A stretch of 62,856 bases of DNA from positions 1 through 62,856 of the forward strand of contig JAJEAU010000011.1 in NCBI GenBank assembly GCA_022824185.1, given 5' to 3'. Source of the stretch: Dehalococcoidia bacterium (lineage in GTDB: Bacteria; Chloroflexota; Dehalococcoidia; Lucifugimonadales; Lucifugimonadaceae). The notes below the pieces were generated by a model, which worked only from the letters and a program-made list of their open reading frames with translations, was not told the DNA's origin and searched no databases. Below are positions 35,480 to 45,004 of the stretch, piece after piece; the first letter of the stretch is position 1, and every line of letters begins with the position of its first letter. The translations under genes were made by a program, and so were the position numbers.

Positions 35480-37840
35480 TTGTTCAACGCCATAGCCGCA
35501 AGCGTCTCATCTTGGCGAGGAGTCGCTGTTCTCGTCGTCGCTTGGATAATCTTCGCAGGCGTTATCCAGACCGTTGCCCCAAGCATCGAAGACGTCTCCA
35601 CCGCCGAGAGGTCGGAATTCTTGCCCAACGGGACCGAGGCGCTGGAAGCGATCGAACTCGAATCTGAGAAGTTCGCCGCGTTCGAAGGCCTGCCAGCGGT
35701 CCTGATCTATCGCAATCCCGACGGTATCACCCAAGACGACATCGCCAAAGTCGCGGAAATCGACGCCGTCATCCGGACCGACGAAGAACACGAAAACATC
35801 GCAGTTGTAATCTCCGATTTTGGCCGACCGGCCGTCGGCGATGGACCACCAGATCAAGGCCCACCCGGACCCGACACGAACCGAGAACCGCAAATCTCGC
35901 CCGACGGCACGGCTTTTAACATCACCGTCATCATCTCGGGACAACCTGCAGATGATGCATTCGGTGAGACCGTCGAGTGGCTCCGCAACCTCGACGAAGA
36001 ATTTTCGGTCGTCGGCCCAGCGACGATCCAAGTGACTGGGCCAGCCGGCATACTCACCGATGCCATAGCCGTATTCAGTCAGTTCGACTTCCGCGTCAGC
36101 GCGATCACCATCGTGCTAGTCCTTGTGATCCTTCTGGTCATCTACCGTTCTCCATTGTTGGCGTTGCTCCCCGTCCTATGCGTCGGGCTCGCACTCACCG
36201 TTGCCCAATCGATCGCGGCGTTGTTGGCCGACAACTTTGACTTGGCGCTCAACGGTCAAGTAACCGCAATCATGGCCGTCCTCATGTTCGGTTCGGGTAC
36301 CGATTTCACCCTGTTCATCGTTTCCAGATACCGCGAGGAACTCCCCAACGCCGCGAACAAATGGGAGGCGATCAACATCGCCATGCGCGCCGTGGGACCG
36401 TCGATCGCGTCCAGCGCAGGCACGACCGCCGTAGCGATGACGGCGTTGATCTTTGCACTGTCCGGCAGCTTGAAGACCATGGGGCCTATGCTCGCCATGG
36501 CGATCGTGGTCATGCTCGTCGCCTCGCTGACGCTGATACCGGCAGTTCTGGTAGCCATGGGGCGAGCCGCGTTCTGGCCCGTCAAAAACCTCCAGCCCAA
36601 CAACAATCCCAACGGTTTCTGGCCACGGTTGGCATCCCTGATATCTCGCCGCCCCGGCACAATGCTGGCCATCACGGCGGTGACGATGATCGCACTCGCG
36701 ACGGGGCTTTTCGAATTCAGTCCCCGTTTCAGCTTCATCGACGGATTCCCCGACAGCGCGGAGTCGAAAGTCGGCTTCCAGACCCTCAAAGAGGCATACC
36801 CACCAGGGGAACTGGCACCCTCAACGGTCTTGGTCTCGAAAGAAGGCGAAGATGTTTTGCAGCACCTGGAAGCTATCGAAAATATCGCCGCAACCCTCGC
36901 ATCTGATCCGGCAGTCGCCACCGTCACCACCATCACCAGACCGCGCGGCGAACCATTACCTGTAGATATCGCACAGATCCAACCGCTCGTTTCGATGATG
37001 CCCGACGATCCGAGTCAGATCGGCGAGTTGATGGGAACCCTGCCGCCCGAAATTGCGCAACTGGTCGTTACATTCCGCGCGGGGCAGCGCTTTGTCTCAG
37101 ACGACCGCACGACGGTCAAGCTTGATCTTGTTTTGAACGAAGACCCCTACGAGATCCGTGCAATGGATGCGATCCCGCGCATACGCGAGGTCGCCCGCAA
37201 CGCTGTCAACGACTCGACTCTCAGCGGTGCCGTGGCGTTGGTCGGCGGCGAATCAGCGACAAACGCCGACGGTCGCGACGTCACTAACCGCGACTTCGCC
37301 GTAATTGCGCCAATCGTCATCGCTGCGATCTGGATAATTCTTGCTCTTCTTCTGGGCAGTGTCATTGCCCCCACCTATCTGGTTCTGAGCGTCGCATTGT
37401 CATTCACAGCCGCGCTCGGCATCGCAGTTCTCATCTTCAAATACGTATTCGGACACAACGGAATGGGCTACGACTCCATCCCGTTCATCTTCGTGTTCCT
37501 CATCGCTCTAGGTGCCGACTACAACATCTACATCATGTCTCGCGTCCGAGAAGAGACGCGCAGACGAGGGTTGATCGAAGGAACCCGTTATGCTGTCACC
37601 CGCACCGGCGGTGTCATCACTTCAGCAGGGATAATCCTCGCTGGCACTTTTTCGGTCCTCACCACATTCCCACTCCTCGACATATTCCAACTCGGTTTCA
37701 CCGTGATGCTCGGAATTCTCCTCGACACCTTCGTGGTCCGCGCCATAATGGTTCCCGCAATCGTCATGAAGCTGGGCGAACTGAACTGGTGGCCCTCCAA
37801 AACGCCAAAGCCAACCGCCAATGAACCGTCAACGGCTTGA
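35480..37840 (+). CDS. MmpL/RND-family transporter
   Basis: 786 aa, two halves each with six transmembrane helices after a large extracytoplasmic loop. GTDFTLFIVSRYREEL in the first half and GADYNIYIMSRVREET in the second are the MMPL signatures. Such proteins export lipids or drugs using the proton gradient. TTG start with AGGGA about nine nt upstream. No lipid-synthesis genes adjoin. Confidence 0.95.
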   Translation: MFNAIAASVSSWRGVAVLVVAWIIFAGVIQTVAPSIEDVSTAERSEFLPNGTEALEAIELESEKFAAFEGLPAVLIYRNPDGITQDDIAKVAEIDAVIRTDEEHENIAVVISDFGRPAVGDGPPDQGPPGPDTNREPQISPDGTAFNITVIISGQPADDAFGETVEWLRNLDEEFSVVGPATIQVTGPAGILTDAIAVFSQFDFRVSAITIVLVLVILLVIYRSPLLALLPVLCVGLALTVAQSIAALLADNFDLALNGQVTAIMAVLMFGSGTDFTLFIVSRYREELPNAANKWEAINIAMRAVGPSIASSAGTTAVAMTALIFALSGSLKTMGPMLAMAIVVMLVASLTLIPAVLVAMGRAAFWPVKNLQPNNNPNGFWPRLASLISRRPGTMLAITAVTMIALATGLFEFSPRFSFIDGFPDSAESKVGFQTLKEAYPPGELAPSTVLVSKEGEDVLQHLEAIENIAATLASDPAVATVTTITRPRGEPLPVDIAQIQPLVSMMPDDPSQIGELMGTLPPEIAQLVVTFRAGQRFVSDDRTTVKLDLVLNEDPYEIRAMDAIPRIREVARNAVNDSTLSGAVALVGGESATNADGRDVTNRDFAVIAPIVIAAIWIILALLLGSVIAPTYLVLSVALSFTAALGIAVLIFKYVFGHNGMGYDSIPFIFVFLIALGADYNIYIMSRVREETRRRGLIEGTRYAVTRTGGVITSAGIILAGTFSVLTTFPLLDIFQLGFTVMLGILLDTFVVRAIMVPAIVMKLGELNWWPSKTPKPTANEPSTA

Positions 37841-37871
37841 GTGATTTAACAGCCGGGATATCTGGAGCGTC

Positions 37872-37910
37872 AAAAGAAAAAGCCCCTCAATCGCCAGGCG
37901 ATTGAGGGGC
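37872..37910 (-). terminator. Rho-independent terminator of rpmB
   Basis: A 12-bp GC-rich stem (GCCCCTCAATCG/CGATTGAGGGGC, 37882-37910) with a short loop; on the minus strand it is followed by CTTTTTCTTTT. It lies just past the rpmB stop and faces the MmpL gene. Confidence 0.9.
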
Positions 37911-37932
37911 CGCTTTGCGCTCGAATGCGATC

Positions 37933-38160
37933 CTACTCCGCGAGTAGCATTCGCCCGCGCTTCAACAGCGTCCGGATCTCACGGGCGGTGAGTTTGATCC
38001 TGCGCTCCTGACCATCGATCAAAACGCGTCGCGTCTGCAGATTCGGCTTGAACTGGCGCTTGGTCGCGTTAAGCGCGTGGCTGCGGTTGTGACCGAATTG
38101 CGGCTTGGGCCGAGGGCCTAGTTTCAAAGCGCTTCGAATCTGCTCTTCGGACATGTACAT
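37933..38160 (-). CDS. rpmB: 50S ribosomal protein L28
   Basis: About 76 aa. QFGHNRSHALNATKRQFKPNLQTRRV is the L28 core (shown here as QFGHNRSHALNATKR plus QFKPNLQ), and the C-terminus LTAREIRTLLKRG matches. The N-terminus is unusual: MYMSEEQIRSALKLGPRPKP replaces the typical Cys-containing start. ATG at 38160 or 38154, or TTG at 38196, are possible starts. Divergent from fakA, a common bacterial neighbourhood. Confidence 0.88.
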   Translation of the reverse strand: MYMSEEQIRSALKLGPRPKPQFGHNRSHALNATKRQFKPNLQTRRVLIDGQERRIKLTAREIRTLLKRGRMLLAE

Positions 38161-38251
38161 GGCGGGTTTCGGACTCGTGGTGTCGGGATTCGTCAACTAC
38201 GTTTAGGATAACATCGCGCGTATTCTCTGACCCTACGCGGAGGTTCCATGA

Positions 38252-39931
38252 ATGATGATCGCACCCACTACGAGCAACGGTTATCTTCTGCGCGATCTAG
38301 CTAAAGCCGCCCTCAACGCAATCGTCACCAACCAGAACCAGCTGAACGCGCTGAACGTCTTCCCTGTCCCCGACGGTGACACCGGGACAAACATGGGGCG
38401 CACGATGCGCGCAATCGCCGCCGACATGGAGGCGAACGCGACGGAGCACGTCCCAACCACCGCTGAGGCCATGGCCCGTGCGGCTCTCCTAGGGGCAAGA
38501 GGCAACAGCGGGCTCATCATGGCCCAGCTATTTCGCGGAATCCGTGACTCCTTGAGAGAAGTCGAAGAGATCAACCCCACCAACTTCGCAAACGGCCTCT
38601 CCATCGCTGCAGAGCTTGCTTACGGCGCCGTCCCCAACCCGGTCGAGGGAACCATGTTGACTGTGATCCGCGAAGCTGCCGGAGCCGCATCGCAGTCTGC
38701 TGCCGACGACGCTCATATCCACGACGTGCTCGACGCCGCCGCAACCCAAGCGCTCGACACAACCAAACGAACACCGGAGATGCTCGAAGTCCTCAAAGAG
38801 GCAGGCGTTGTCGATGCCGGCGGATTCGGACTCACCATCATGCTCATGGGCATGTCCCAATACCTCCGCGGCGAAGGCGATGGTTCGATCCACGTCGCCG
38901 CTCCTGGCATCGAAAACCTGGTAGGGGAAAGCGGTGTAGTCGTCGACGCCTCATCCCTCGAAATCGCTGAAGAAGAGGCATGGGGCTACTGCACCAACAT
39001 CGCCATCGAAGGCACCGCGCTTGACATCCCTCACCTTTTGAAGGAGTTCGACCGTATCGGCCGTTCTCCCGTCATCGCCGGCGACGAGACTATCGCCAAA
39101 ATCCATGTCCACATGGAAGATCCGGGCGAAGCCGTCAGTCTAGCTGTTCAAAATGGAGCCGTGACCCTCGAAGTCTCCATTCAGAATATGGACGCCCAAA
39201 CAGCTGAATGGGCCGAGAACCGTCGAACCGACGCCGCGTCCGCGGAACAGCCCACCGATCCCGTCGAAATCGCAGTAGTAGCAGTGGTGGCCGGCAAAGG
39301 TATGGCGAATTACTACCGACAGGCGGGGATGGGTGCCTGTTTCATCGTAGAGGGCGGCGACACCTTAAACCCGAGCGTCCAAGACCTACTCGAAGCTGTC
39401 AATGCCGCGCCTTCAGACCAAGTCATCTTATTGCCCAACAACAAGAACATCGTCGGAGCGGCAGAGCAGGCGTCTGAACTCTCCGAAAAATCCACCGCAG
39501 TCATCCCGACTCGTTCCATGCAGGAAGGCGTCGCCGCTATGGGGGCGTTCGACCCCGACGCCGATCTCGAAGAAAACACCGAAGAGATGGCCGACATGCT
39601 CGAAGGTCTGCATGTCGGATCCGTCTTCCGGGCTTCCCGCGACGCCACAATGGGCGGCGTTCACGTAAACCAAGGCCAATTTATGGTTTTGGTCGATGGC
39701 GAGACGGTTGCCGCATCCGACGACGAACTCGACATGCTAATCGCTGGCGTCAACTCCGTGATGCACCACGGGGCACTAGTAGCTGTCTACATAGGCGAAG
39801 AGATCGATCCCGACGCAGCACGTCACGCCGAAACCCGCCTGACCCGAGAACTGCACCACTACAACCGAGTAGACATCCAGTTCGTCCGCGGAGACCAGCC
39901 GCACTACGCGTATCTCTTCGCAGTCGAGTAG
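38252..39931 (+). CDS. fakA: DAK2-domain fatty acid kinase-like protein (FakA/YloV)
   Basis: 559 aa. The N-terminal DAK2 domain includes LNVFPVPDGDTGTNM, the ATP/metal motif, and ALLGARGNSG. The C-terminal half is the EDD-like domain. Relatives phosphorylate fatty acids bound to FakB proteins. GGAGG lies eight nt before the ATG. No fakB/degV gene is in the window. Confidence 0.93.
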   Translation: MMIAPTTSNGYLLRDLAKAALNAIVTNQNQLNALNVFPVPDGDTGTNMGRTMRAIAADMEANATEHVPTTAEAMARAALLGARGNSGLIMAQLFRGIRDSLREVEEINPTNFANGLSIAAELAYGAVPNPVEGTMLTVIREAAGAASQSAADDAHIHDVLDAAATQALDTTKRTPEMLEVLKEAGVVDAGGFGLTIMLMGMSQYLRGEGDGSIHVAAPGIENLVGESGVVVDASSLEIAEEEAWGYCTNIAIEGTALDIPHLLKEFDRIGRSPVIAGDETIAKIHVHMEDPGEAVSLAVQNGAVTLEVSIQNMDAQTAEWAENRRTDAASAEQPTDPVEIAVVAVVAGKGMANYYRQAGMGACFIVEGGDTLNPSVQDLLEAVNAAPSDQVILLPNNKNIVGAAEQASELSEKSTAVIPTRSMQEGVAAMGAFDPDADLEENTEEMADMLEGLHVGSVFRASRDATMGGVHVNQGQFMVLVDGETVAASDDELDMLIAGVNSVMHHGALVAVYIGEEIDPDAARHAETRLTRELHHYNRVDIQFVRGDQPHYAYLFAVE

Positions 39932-40031
39932 CGAAAACGACGACGTTGTCGCTCACTTATGCGACTCAAACCCTTTTGGCGATCGCTTCGAAACAAAAAC
40001 GATCGTCAAACCTCAAAACGCCCCCGGCGTA

Positions 40032-41201
40032 TCAATCCACCTGATGCGCCGTCAGATATTCCTTGTCCATCTCGATCCCGATCCCGGGGCGATCCGGATC
40101 CAGGTGAATCTTGTCGCCACGGATATCTAGCGGGACATCCATCAGGCAGTCGTAAGCGTGCAGGTCTGCCCGGCTCGTCTCGACTCTGTAACAGTTCGGC
40201 ACCGTAATCATTACCTGCGCGCCGGAAATCACGTTAATCGGCCCGCTTGCATCATGCGGAGACACCGGAATGTAGTAACTCTCCGCCTGCGTGCAGATCT
40301 TCTTGAGTTCCGAGATGCCACCCGTCCAAGTGATGTCAGGCATGATGAAGTCGGCAAGCCCCTGCTCCAAGATCGGCACGAACTCCCACCTTGTGTGAAT
40401 GCGTTCGCCCACGCAGATCGGCACGTTCGTCGCGTCGCGTACCTGCTTAAGAGCCGTGTTCGATTCCACCCCTACCGGTTCCTCGAACCAAAAGATGTCA
40501 TACGGCTCCAACGCCTTCGCCAAGCGGATCGCAGTCGGGACATCGAATCTCGCATGGTTGTCAATCAAAATCTCGATATCGGGACCAACCGCCTCGCGAG
40601 CCGCGGCAATCCGTTCGACGCCTAGATTCTCGGCCTCTTCGCTCAACCGGCCCGACATGTAACCGTCGACTTCATCCGAATGGTGCGGATGCCATGGATC
40701 GGTCTTCAATGATTTCTGACCCGTCGCGACTATCGCCTTGCAGTGTTGCGCCAGCGACTCAGGTGTGGCTCCGTCCTCAGGGTGGCAATAAACATCCACC
40801 GCATCCCTCACCGGACCACCTAGCAACTCATAGACCGGAACTCCCAGCACCTTCCCGCGAATGTCCCACAAAGCGATATCGATACCAGATATCACATTGG
40901 TCGTCGCGCCTCGGGATCCCATGTAGGTGAAGTGCCGAAAGACCTTATGCCAGATCTTTTCGATGTTCTTGGGATCATCGCCTTCCAGAATGTCGGATGT
41001 ATGTCGGATCAACGAAGCTACCGCTCGGTTAGCCTGATCCCTTGTGCAAGTCACCTCGCCCCAACCGGTAATACCCTCGTCCGTATTGACTTCGACGAAG
41101 AGATATTCCCGATTGCGCCTGGTGCGGTTGCTGTCTTCCGCGGTCGGCAGGAACGGCGACGGTGCCGAAATCAAATATGGCGTGATCTTCGTTATCTTCA
41201 T
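40032..41201 (-). CDS. Enolase-superfamily sugar-acid dehydratase (galactonate-dehydratase-like)
   Basis: 389 aa. Barrel metal ligands are in LIDNHARF, FWFEEPV and CVGERIH; SPHDASGP supplies the C-terminal catalytic His. This His/His arrangement marks the GlcD/GalD-type dehydratases that act on galactonate, arabinonate or similar acids; the exact substrate is unknown. It overlaps the upstream DsbA-like gene by four nt (ATGA). Confidence 0.9.
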   Translation of the reverse strand: MKITKITPYLISAPSPFLPTAEDSNRTRRNREYLFVEVNTDEGITGWGEVTCTRDQANRAVASLIRHTSDILEGDDPKNIEKIWHKVFRHFTYMGSRGATTNVISGIDIALWDIRGKVLGVPVYELLGGPVRDAVDVYCHPEDGATPESLAQHCKAIVATGQKSLKTDPWHPHHSDEVDGYMSGRLSEEAENLGVERIAAAREAVGPDIEILIDNHARFDVPTAIRLAKALEPYDIFWFEEPVGVESNTALKQVRDATNVPICVGERIHTRWEFVPILEQGLADFIMPDITWTGGISELKKICTQAESYYIPVSPHDASGPINVISGAQVMITVPNCYRVETSRADLHAYDCLMDVPLDIRGDKIHLDPDRPGIGIEMDKEYLTAHQVD

Positions 41202-41980
41202 TGCTCGATCTCCCTCAAGATCGCGTCTAGGATTTGCGACATATTATCGAAATCCCTCGCACCTCGGAACTGCAACCTCACCTCTTCCCCGTTTTTGTCA
41301 AGGTAAGCGAGGAATATAGTCGGGGTAGATTGTACGCCCAAAGCCTCTCCTCGAGCACGGTCGATTTGCCACGTGGCGTTGTGACGCCCGGACAACAAAC
41401 ACTCGTTCAATGCCACTCGATCCAGACCCATGTCATCCGCAAGCCGGGCAAGAAGCGGCAAGCCAACTTCCTCCTGATGCTCATAGATACCGTCTATGAA
41501 CGACCAGAACTGTTCGGAGCCTTGCTCTCCGACGCAATCGGAATACTCGGCCGCCAAAGCGGATTCTTGCGACAAGATCGGGAAGTGGAAGTAAATTGAC
41601 CTCACCAGGCCATCTGCGATATACGTGTCACGCATCTGGGCTACCGTCCCGCGGTGCCAACTACCGCAATGCGGTCATATGAAATCCGAGAACTCAAAAA
41701 GCGTGATCGGCGCATCGTCGCTCCCCATCACGTTGTAACCGCGATTCGGGACGTTTAATCTTTCCACACTCGCCGTTTTTTCGACGACCGTGGGAACCGC
41801 AGTCGCTGTCGGGACCGCCGTGGCTGAAACCAACTCCTGCTCGGCAGGAGGCACTACCAACTCAGCCGTCAAAGCCGGTTCGCCACCCAACGTGCCGCCA
41901 TCCTCGGAAACACCGCAACCCACTAACGTAAACGCGCCCAGCGCAACCACAAAAACGAGGGCTGAACGCAGGTACGGCAT
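41198..41980 (-). CDS. DsbA-like lipoprotein with in-frame TGA at the active site: candidate selenoprotein
   Basis: A single 260-codon frame interrupted only by TGA at 41675-41677. Read through, it encodes a lipoprotein (LVGC, Cys22), a Thr/Pro linker (40-70) and a DsbA/thioredoxin_4 domain: GSDDAPITLFEFSDFI, then U102-P-H-C105, GSWHRGTVAQMRDTY, and the cis-Pro loop STPTIFLAY near the end. The TGA falls exactly where the first Cys of CxxC belongs, and the frame on both sides is intact, so selenocysteine is the simplest reading; a recent nonsense mutation is the alternative. A bacterial SECIS-like hairpin follows the TGA (41637-41659). ATG at 41980 with GGAAG upstream. Role: extracytoplasmic thiol oxidation or disulfide exchange. 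Confidence 0.8.
41630..41673 (-). promoter_or_regulatory. Candidate bacterial SECIS element
   Basis: After the TGA, the mRNA can fold into an outer 5-bp stem (CGCAT/ATGCG) and an inner stem, TGGCACCG paired with CGGTAGCCCA, with single-base bulges, closed by the loop CGGGA. The loop's G lies 25 nt after the TGA, within the 16-37-nt range reported for bacterial SECIS elements. Folding was done by eye. Confidence 0.55.
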
Positions 41981-42019
41981 TCGTTGAATTCTACTTCCCA
42001 GCGATACTTCCCACCCCAA

Positions 42020-42217
42020 TCGAAGGCAGCCGACCTACGATATGCGCGAAAGCACATCGTCATGATACCTAGTTCCATTAACGTTCTTTTGGTTGTTTTG
42101 ATACGAACAAGTACGTTACAGTATCAACTCATGATCTGAGAACGCCATACCATCAATGGATAACATATCTAACCTGAACTGTGTATTAACAACACCTCTC
42201 AGGTCTTATTAAGTCTG
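42020..42217. other. AT-rich spacer
   Basis: Clearly more A/T-rich than its surroundings and divergent in context (DsbA-like gene to the left, excalibur gene to the right), so it should hold both promoters. TTGTTT and TACAGT about 18 nt apart near 42091-42120 are a weak forward promoter candidate. Nothing else recognised. Confidence 0.35.
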
Positions 42218-42916
42218 TTGAATGCCTTAAAACATGTCATTAAATCGGTAATTCATTCGTCCACGAATAGATTGGAACGCGCACGGGAATCGTTCTACAT
42301 CCGGTATGTAGCATCCGGCCGCATCTTGGCAAGCGTAATCTTGGTGTTTGGAGCGTTCATCCTAGCACAGCAACTTATCACCGTTACTGCACGTCCATCA
42401 ATGACGATCCCCGATGTGACATGCGACTCATTCCAATCGTGGGACGAGGCGAAACGGCACTTCACTGATCTTGAACCAACTTCGATCGTTGCCCGTTCCC
42501 TCGACTCAAATGGCAACGGTATCCCATGTGAGGGACTGATCCCGAACTCCCGGGCGATCCATGAAGAGTTCGACGTGATCTGCGACGATTTCCAACACCG
42601 AGAAGAAGCAGAACATTTCGCAGAAACCTATGACCAACCGGATGCAAACTTCTACGGTCTCGACGGAGACCTCGATGGCCGGCCTTGCGAAACACTCCCC
42701 CCGCTTGACAAAACTCTGCGCGTCCTCAATCGCCTGAATCGAGAATGGCGTGAAGACGCTGGGTACGGCGGTGACCTTGACTGCAACGATTTTGAAACAT
42801 GGGAAGAAGCCAACGCCATCTTCATCCAAGCCGGAGGTCCATCTTCCGATCCGCATCGCCTAGACGGCAACAATGACGGCATCCCATGCCAATCCCTTCC
42901 CGGGGCACCCGAATAG
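42218..42916 (+). CDS. Membrane-anchored protein with three excalibur calcium-binding repeats
   Basis: 232 aa. One transmembrane helix (about 36-55) and three excalibur-like units, each with a C.dF.......A..F block and a loop: DSNGNGIPCE, DGDLDGRPCE and DGNNDGIPCQ. Excalibur domains bind calcium and occur in secreted or surface proteins, often nucleases; no nuclease domain is present here. TTG start with a weak ribosome site. Confidence 0.83.
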   Translation: MNALKHVIKSVIHSSTNRLERARESFYIRYVASGRILASVILVFGAFILAQQLITVTARPSMTIPDVTCDSFQSWDEAKRHFTDLEPTSIVARSLDSNGNGIPCEGLIPNSRAIHEEFDVICDDFQHREEAEHFAETYDQPDANFYGLDGDLDGRPCETLPPLDKTLRVLNRLNREWREDAGYGGDLDCNDFETWEEANAIFIQAGGPSSDPHRLDGNNDGIPCQSLPGAPE

Positions 42917-42988
42917 CATCGCCTGTCTGTTGCTACTTCCATATAATCGCAACGAACAACATTTCAACTGCTCCCACCGAGGAACTAC

Positions 42989-44116
42989 ATGAAGATCGAA
43001 CAAATCGAGACCTTCCTCGTTGATCGCTTCCTAGTGATCCGCGTCACTACCGACGACGGCACCCAGGGCATCGGCGAATCCTGCTACTGGGCATACCCGA
43101 AAGCCGCCGAGGAAACCGTGAAAACCCTCGGAAAGGCAATCATCGGCATGGATCCTGCCGACACCGAACACATCTACAACTACATGCATCGATACAACGG
43201 CAGCTTCAGGGGAAACTCGATCGCCGCCGCCATCTCGGGCATCGACATGGCCCTCTGGGACATCAAAGGAAAACGCCTAGACACCCCCGTATGGGACCTT
43301 CTCGGTGGCCGCGCACGGCAGAAAATCCGCGCCATCTTCCTAGGCGTCGGAGGCGAAACCCCCGATCAATGCGCCGAAAGAGCGAAAATCGCCCTAGACC
43401 GCGGATACACCGCCCTCAAATTCACCCCGATGCCGCGCGAATTCCAGCTGCTCAAATACCCGCGCCTCGTCGACAACGCCATCGACATGCTCGCCGCAGT
43501 ACGCGAAACCGTGGGTCAAGACTTCGACATTGGTATAGAAATACACCGGAACATGCGACCCTCCGAAGCCGTCGTCTTCTGCGAAAAGGCAATGCCTTTC
43601 AACCCATACTTCATCGAAGACCCCATTGTCCCCGACGGCGTCTTAGCAATGTCTGAGGTCGCAACTACGATGCGCCTTCCCCTCGCAGTCGGAGAGCGAA
43701 ACGCCCACGTCTGGGAGTTCCGAGAGTACGCCCAGATGACCAACTGCTCGTTCTTCAAACCCGACATCGCCGTCGCCGGAGGCATCACCGGCGTCAAGAA
43801 AATCTCAGCCATCGCAGAGGCCCACCACATCCTCATCGCCCCGCACAACTTCCAAGGACCAATCGCCACCGCCGCATGCGTCCAACTAGGCATCTCATCG
43901 CCATCTTGGGACGTTCTCGAAGCAGTCGACGAAGACAAACCGCCGAGACGCGACATGGTCGACGCCCCCATGGACATCACCGACGGCTACTTCACGCTTC
44001 CAGAAAAACCCGGCCTTGGTGTCGAATTCAACGAAGAATCGCCCAAACTGCACCCCTACAATCCCGCACGAATCCCACCGCCCATCCGCGAAGACGGCAG
44101 CGTAGGCCTCAGATGA
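42989..44116 (+). CDS. Enolase-superfamily sugar-acid dehydratase
   Basis: 375 aa. Same subgroup as the protein at 40032-41201 but divergent: IGIEIHRNM, YFIEDPI, AVGERNAHVWEF and APHNFQGP supply the metal ligands and catalytic His residues. Substrate unknown. Its stop overlaps the start of a membrane-protein gene (ATGA). Confidence 0.9.
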   Translation: MKIEQIETFLVDRFLVIRVTTDDGTQGIGESCYWAYPKAAEETVKTLGKAIIGMDPADTEHIYNYMHRYNGSFRGNSIAAAISGIDMALWDIKGKRLDTPVWDLLGGRARQKIRAIFLGVGGETPDQCAERAKIALDRGYTALKFTPMPREFQLLKYPRLVDNAIDMLAAVRETVGQDFDIGIEIHRNMRPSEAVVFCEKAMPFNPYFIEDPIVPDGVLAMSEVATTMRLPLAVGERNAHVWEFREYAQMTNCSFFKPDIAVAGGITGVKKISAIAEAHHILIAPHNFQGPIATAACVQLGISSPSWDVLEAVDEDKPPRRDMVDAPMDITDGYFTLPEKPGLGVEFNEESPKLHPYNPARIPPPIREDGSVGLR

Positions 44117-44895
44117 GTTCTAGGAGTTATGAACCAAACGGTCAATCGTTACCCCCACTCCAACGTCTAGCGGCAGATCGCGCAAGGGAAAACGAACTCG
44201 GTCAATCCGAGAATTCGAGCCGCGTCCAGAGCGCGGCATTTGGGTTCTTCGTCGGAGGATTCCTTGGTCTCTTCATCGGCCACATGGGGCTGCTCACCCT
44301 CGAAGCCTACGAAGAATTTCTATTGACCTACTACTGGACCCGCGAGCTGATTAACTTCGACAATCAGATTCCCTTGATCCCCACCTACTTCCTAGGCGGC
44401 GGCCTCGTCGGCGCGCTGGTGAGTTACCACTTCTTCATTCTGCGATCCCCAACCCCGAGCATTCGAAGCTTGGCCCTCGGTACCGTCATTTTCGCTCTCG
44501 GCACCGTATTCCTTATCGGCTACCTCGCCTCGCTGATGATCGTCAACTTTCTCGACCCGATCCCCGGACCGAGCCTCGGATACGGAGAACCAAACGGCAT
44601 CTTGCGGTTCCTATTTTCGCTATTCGGCGCGATCCCTTCGAGCCTGGGCGTCATGGGAGGTGCCTACTACGTCGGCTTCTTAAGCACCGGGATCTTCGTA
44701 ATGCTCTGGGTCGGCACCAAGACAGCACTTGAGCGAACATCCCACATCCCACCTTTGGCCGGTCGCATTCACGTCGCCACGTTTATCTACATAATCGCCA
44801 CCGTCCTCGCACTGATCCCATACGCAATCTCGATCCTGAGCCCCGAATCAACGATCACCCAGCTTGTCTCGCTGCTCTCATCGTTGGAGACCTAA
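44113..44895 (+). CDS. Multi-pass membrane protein, unknown
   Basis: 260 aa with about five to six hydrophobic helices starting at residue 41 (AAFGFFVGGFLGLFIGHMG). Four-nt overlap with the dehydratase gene makes cotranslation likely. It shows no transporter signature I recognise. Confidence 0.7.
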   Translation: MSSRSYEPNGQSLPPLQRLAADRARENELGQSENSSRVQSAAFGFFVGGFLGLFIGHMGLLTLEAYEEFLLTYYWTRELINFDNQIPLIPTYFLGGGLVGALVSYHFFILRSPTPSIRSLALGTVIFALGTVFLIGYLASLMIVNFLDPIPGPSLGYGEPNGILRFLFSLFGAIPSSLGVMGGAYYVGFLSTGIFVMLWVGTKTALERTSHIPPLAGRIHVATFIYIIATVLALIPYAISILSPESTITQLVSLLSSLET

Positions 44896-45004
44896 AACCC
44901 AAAACCAGCCATCCAATCCAGCTATCCACCGTCCGATCAACCCCAATCACCCGCTTTGCCAGGAGTCATTCGGTAGGATGGGACCCTGAACTCCCAACGA
45001 CCCA

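Noticed and set aside
41198..42019. Two separate genes (a truncated lipoprotein and a DsbA fragment)
   Set aside because: The two parts are in the same frame, separated only by TGA plus 13 sense codons that supply the expected active-site sequence; one readthrough gene explains both.
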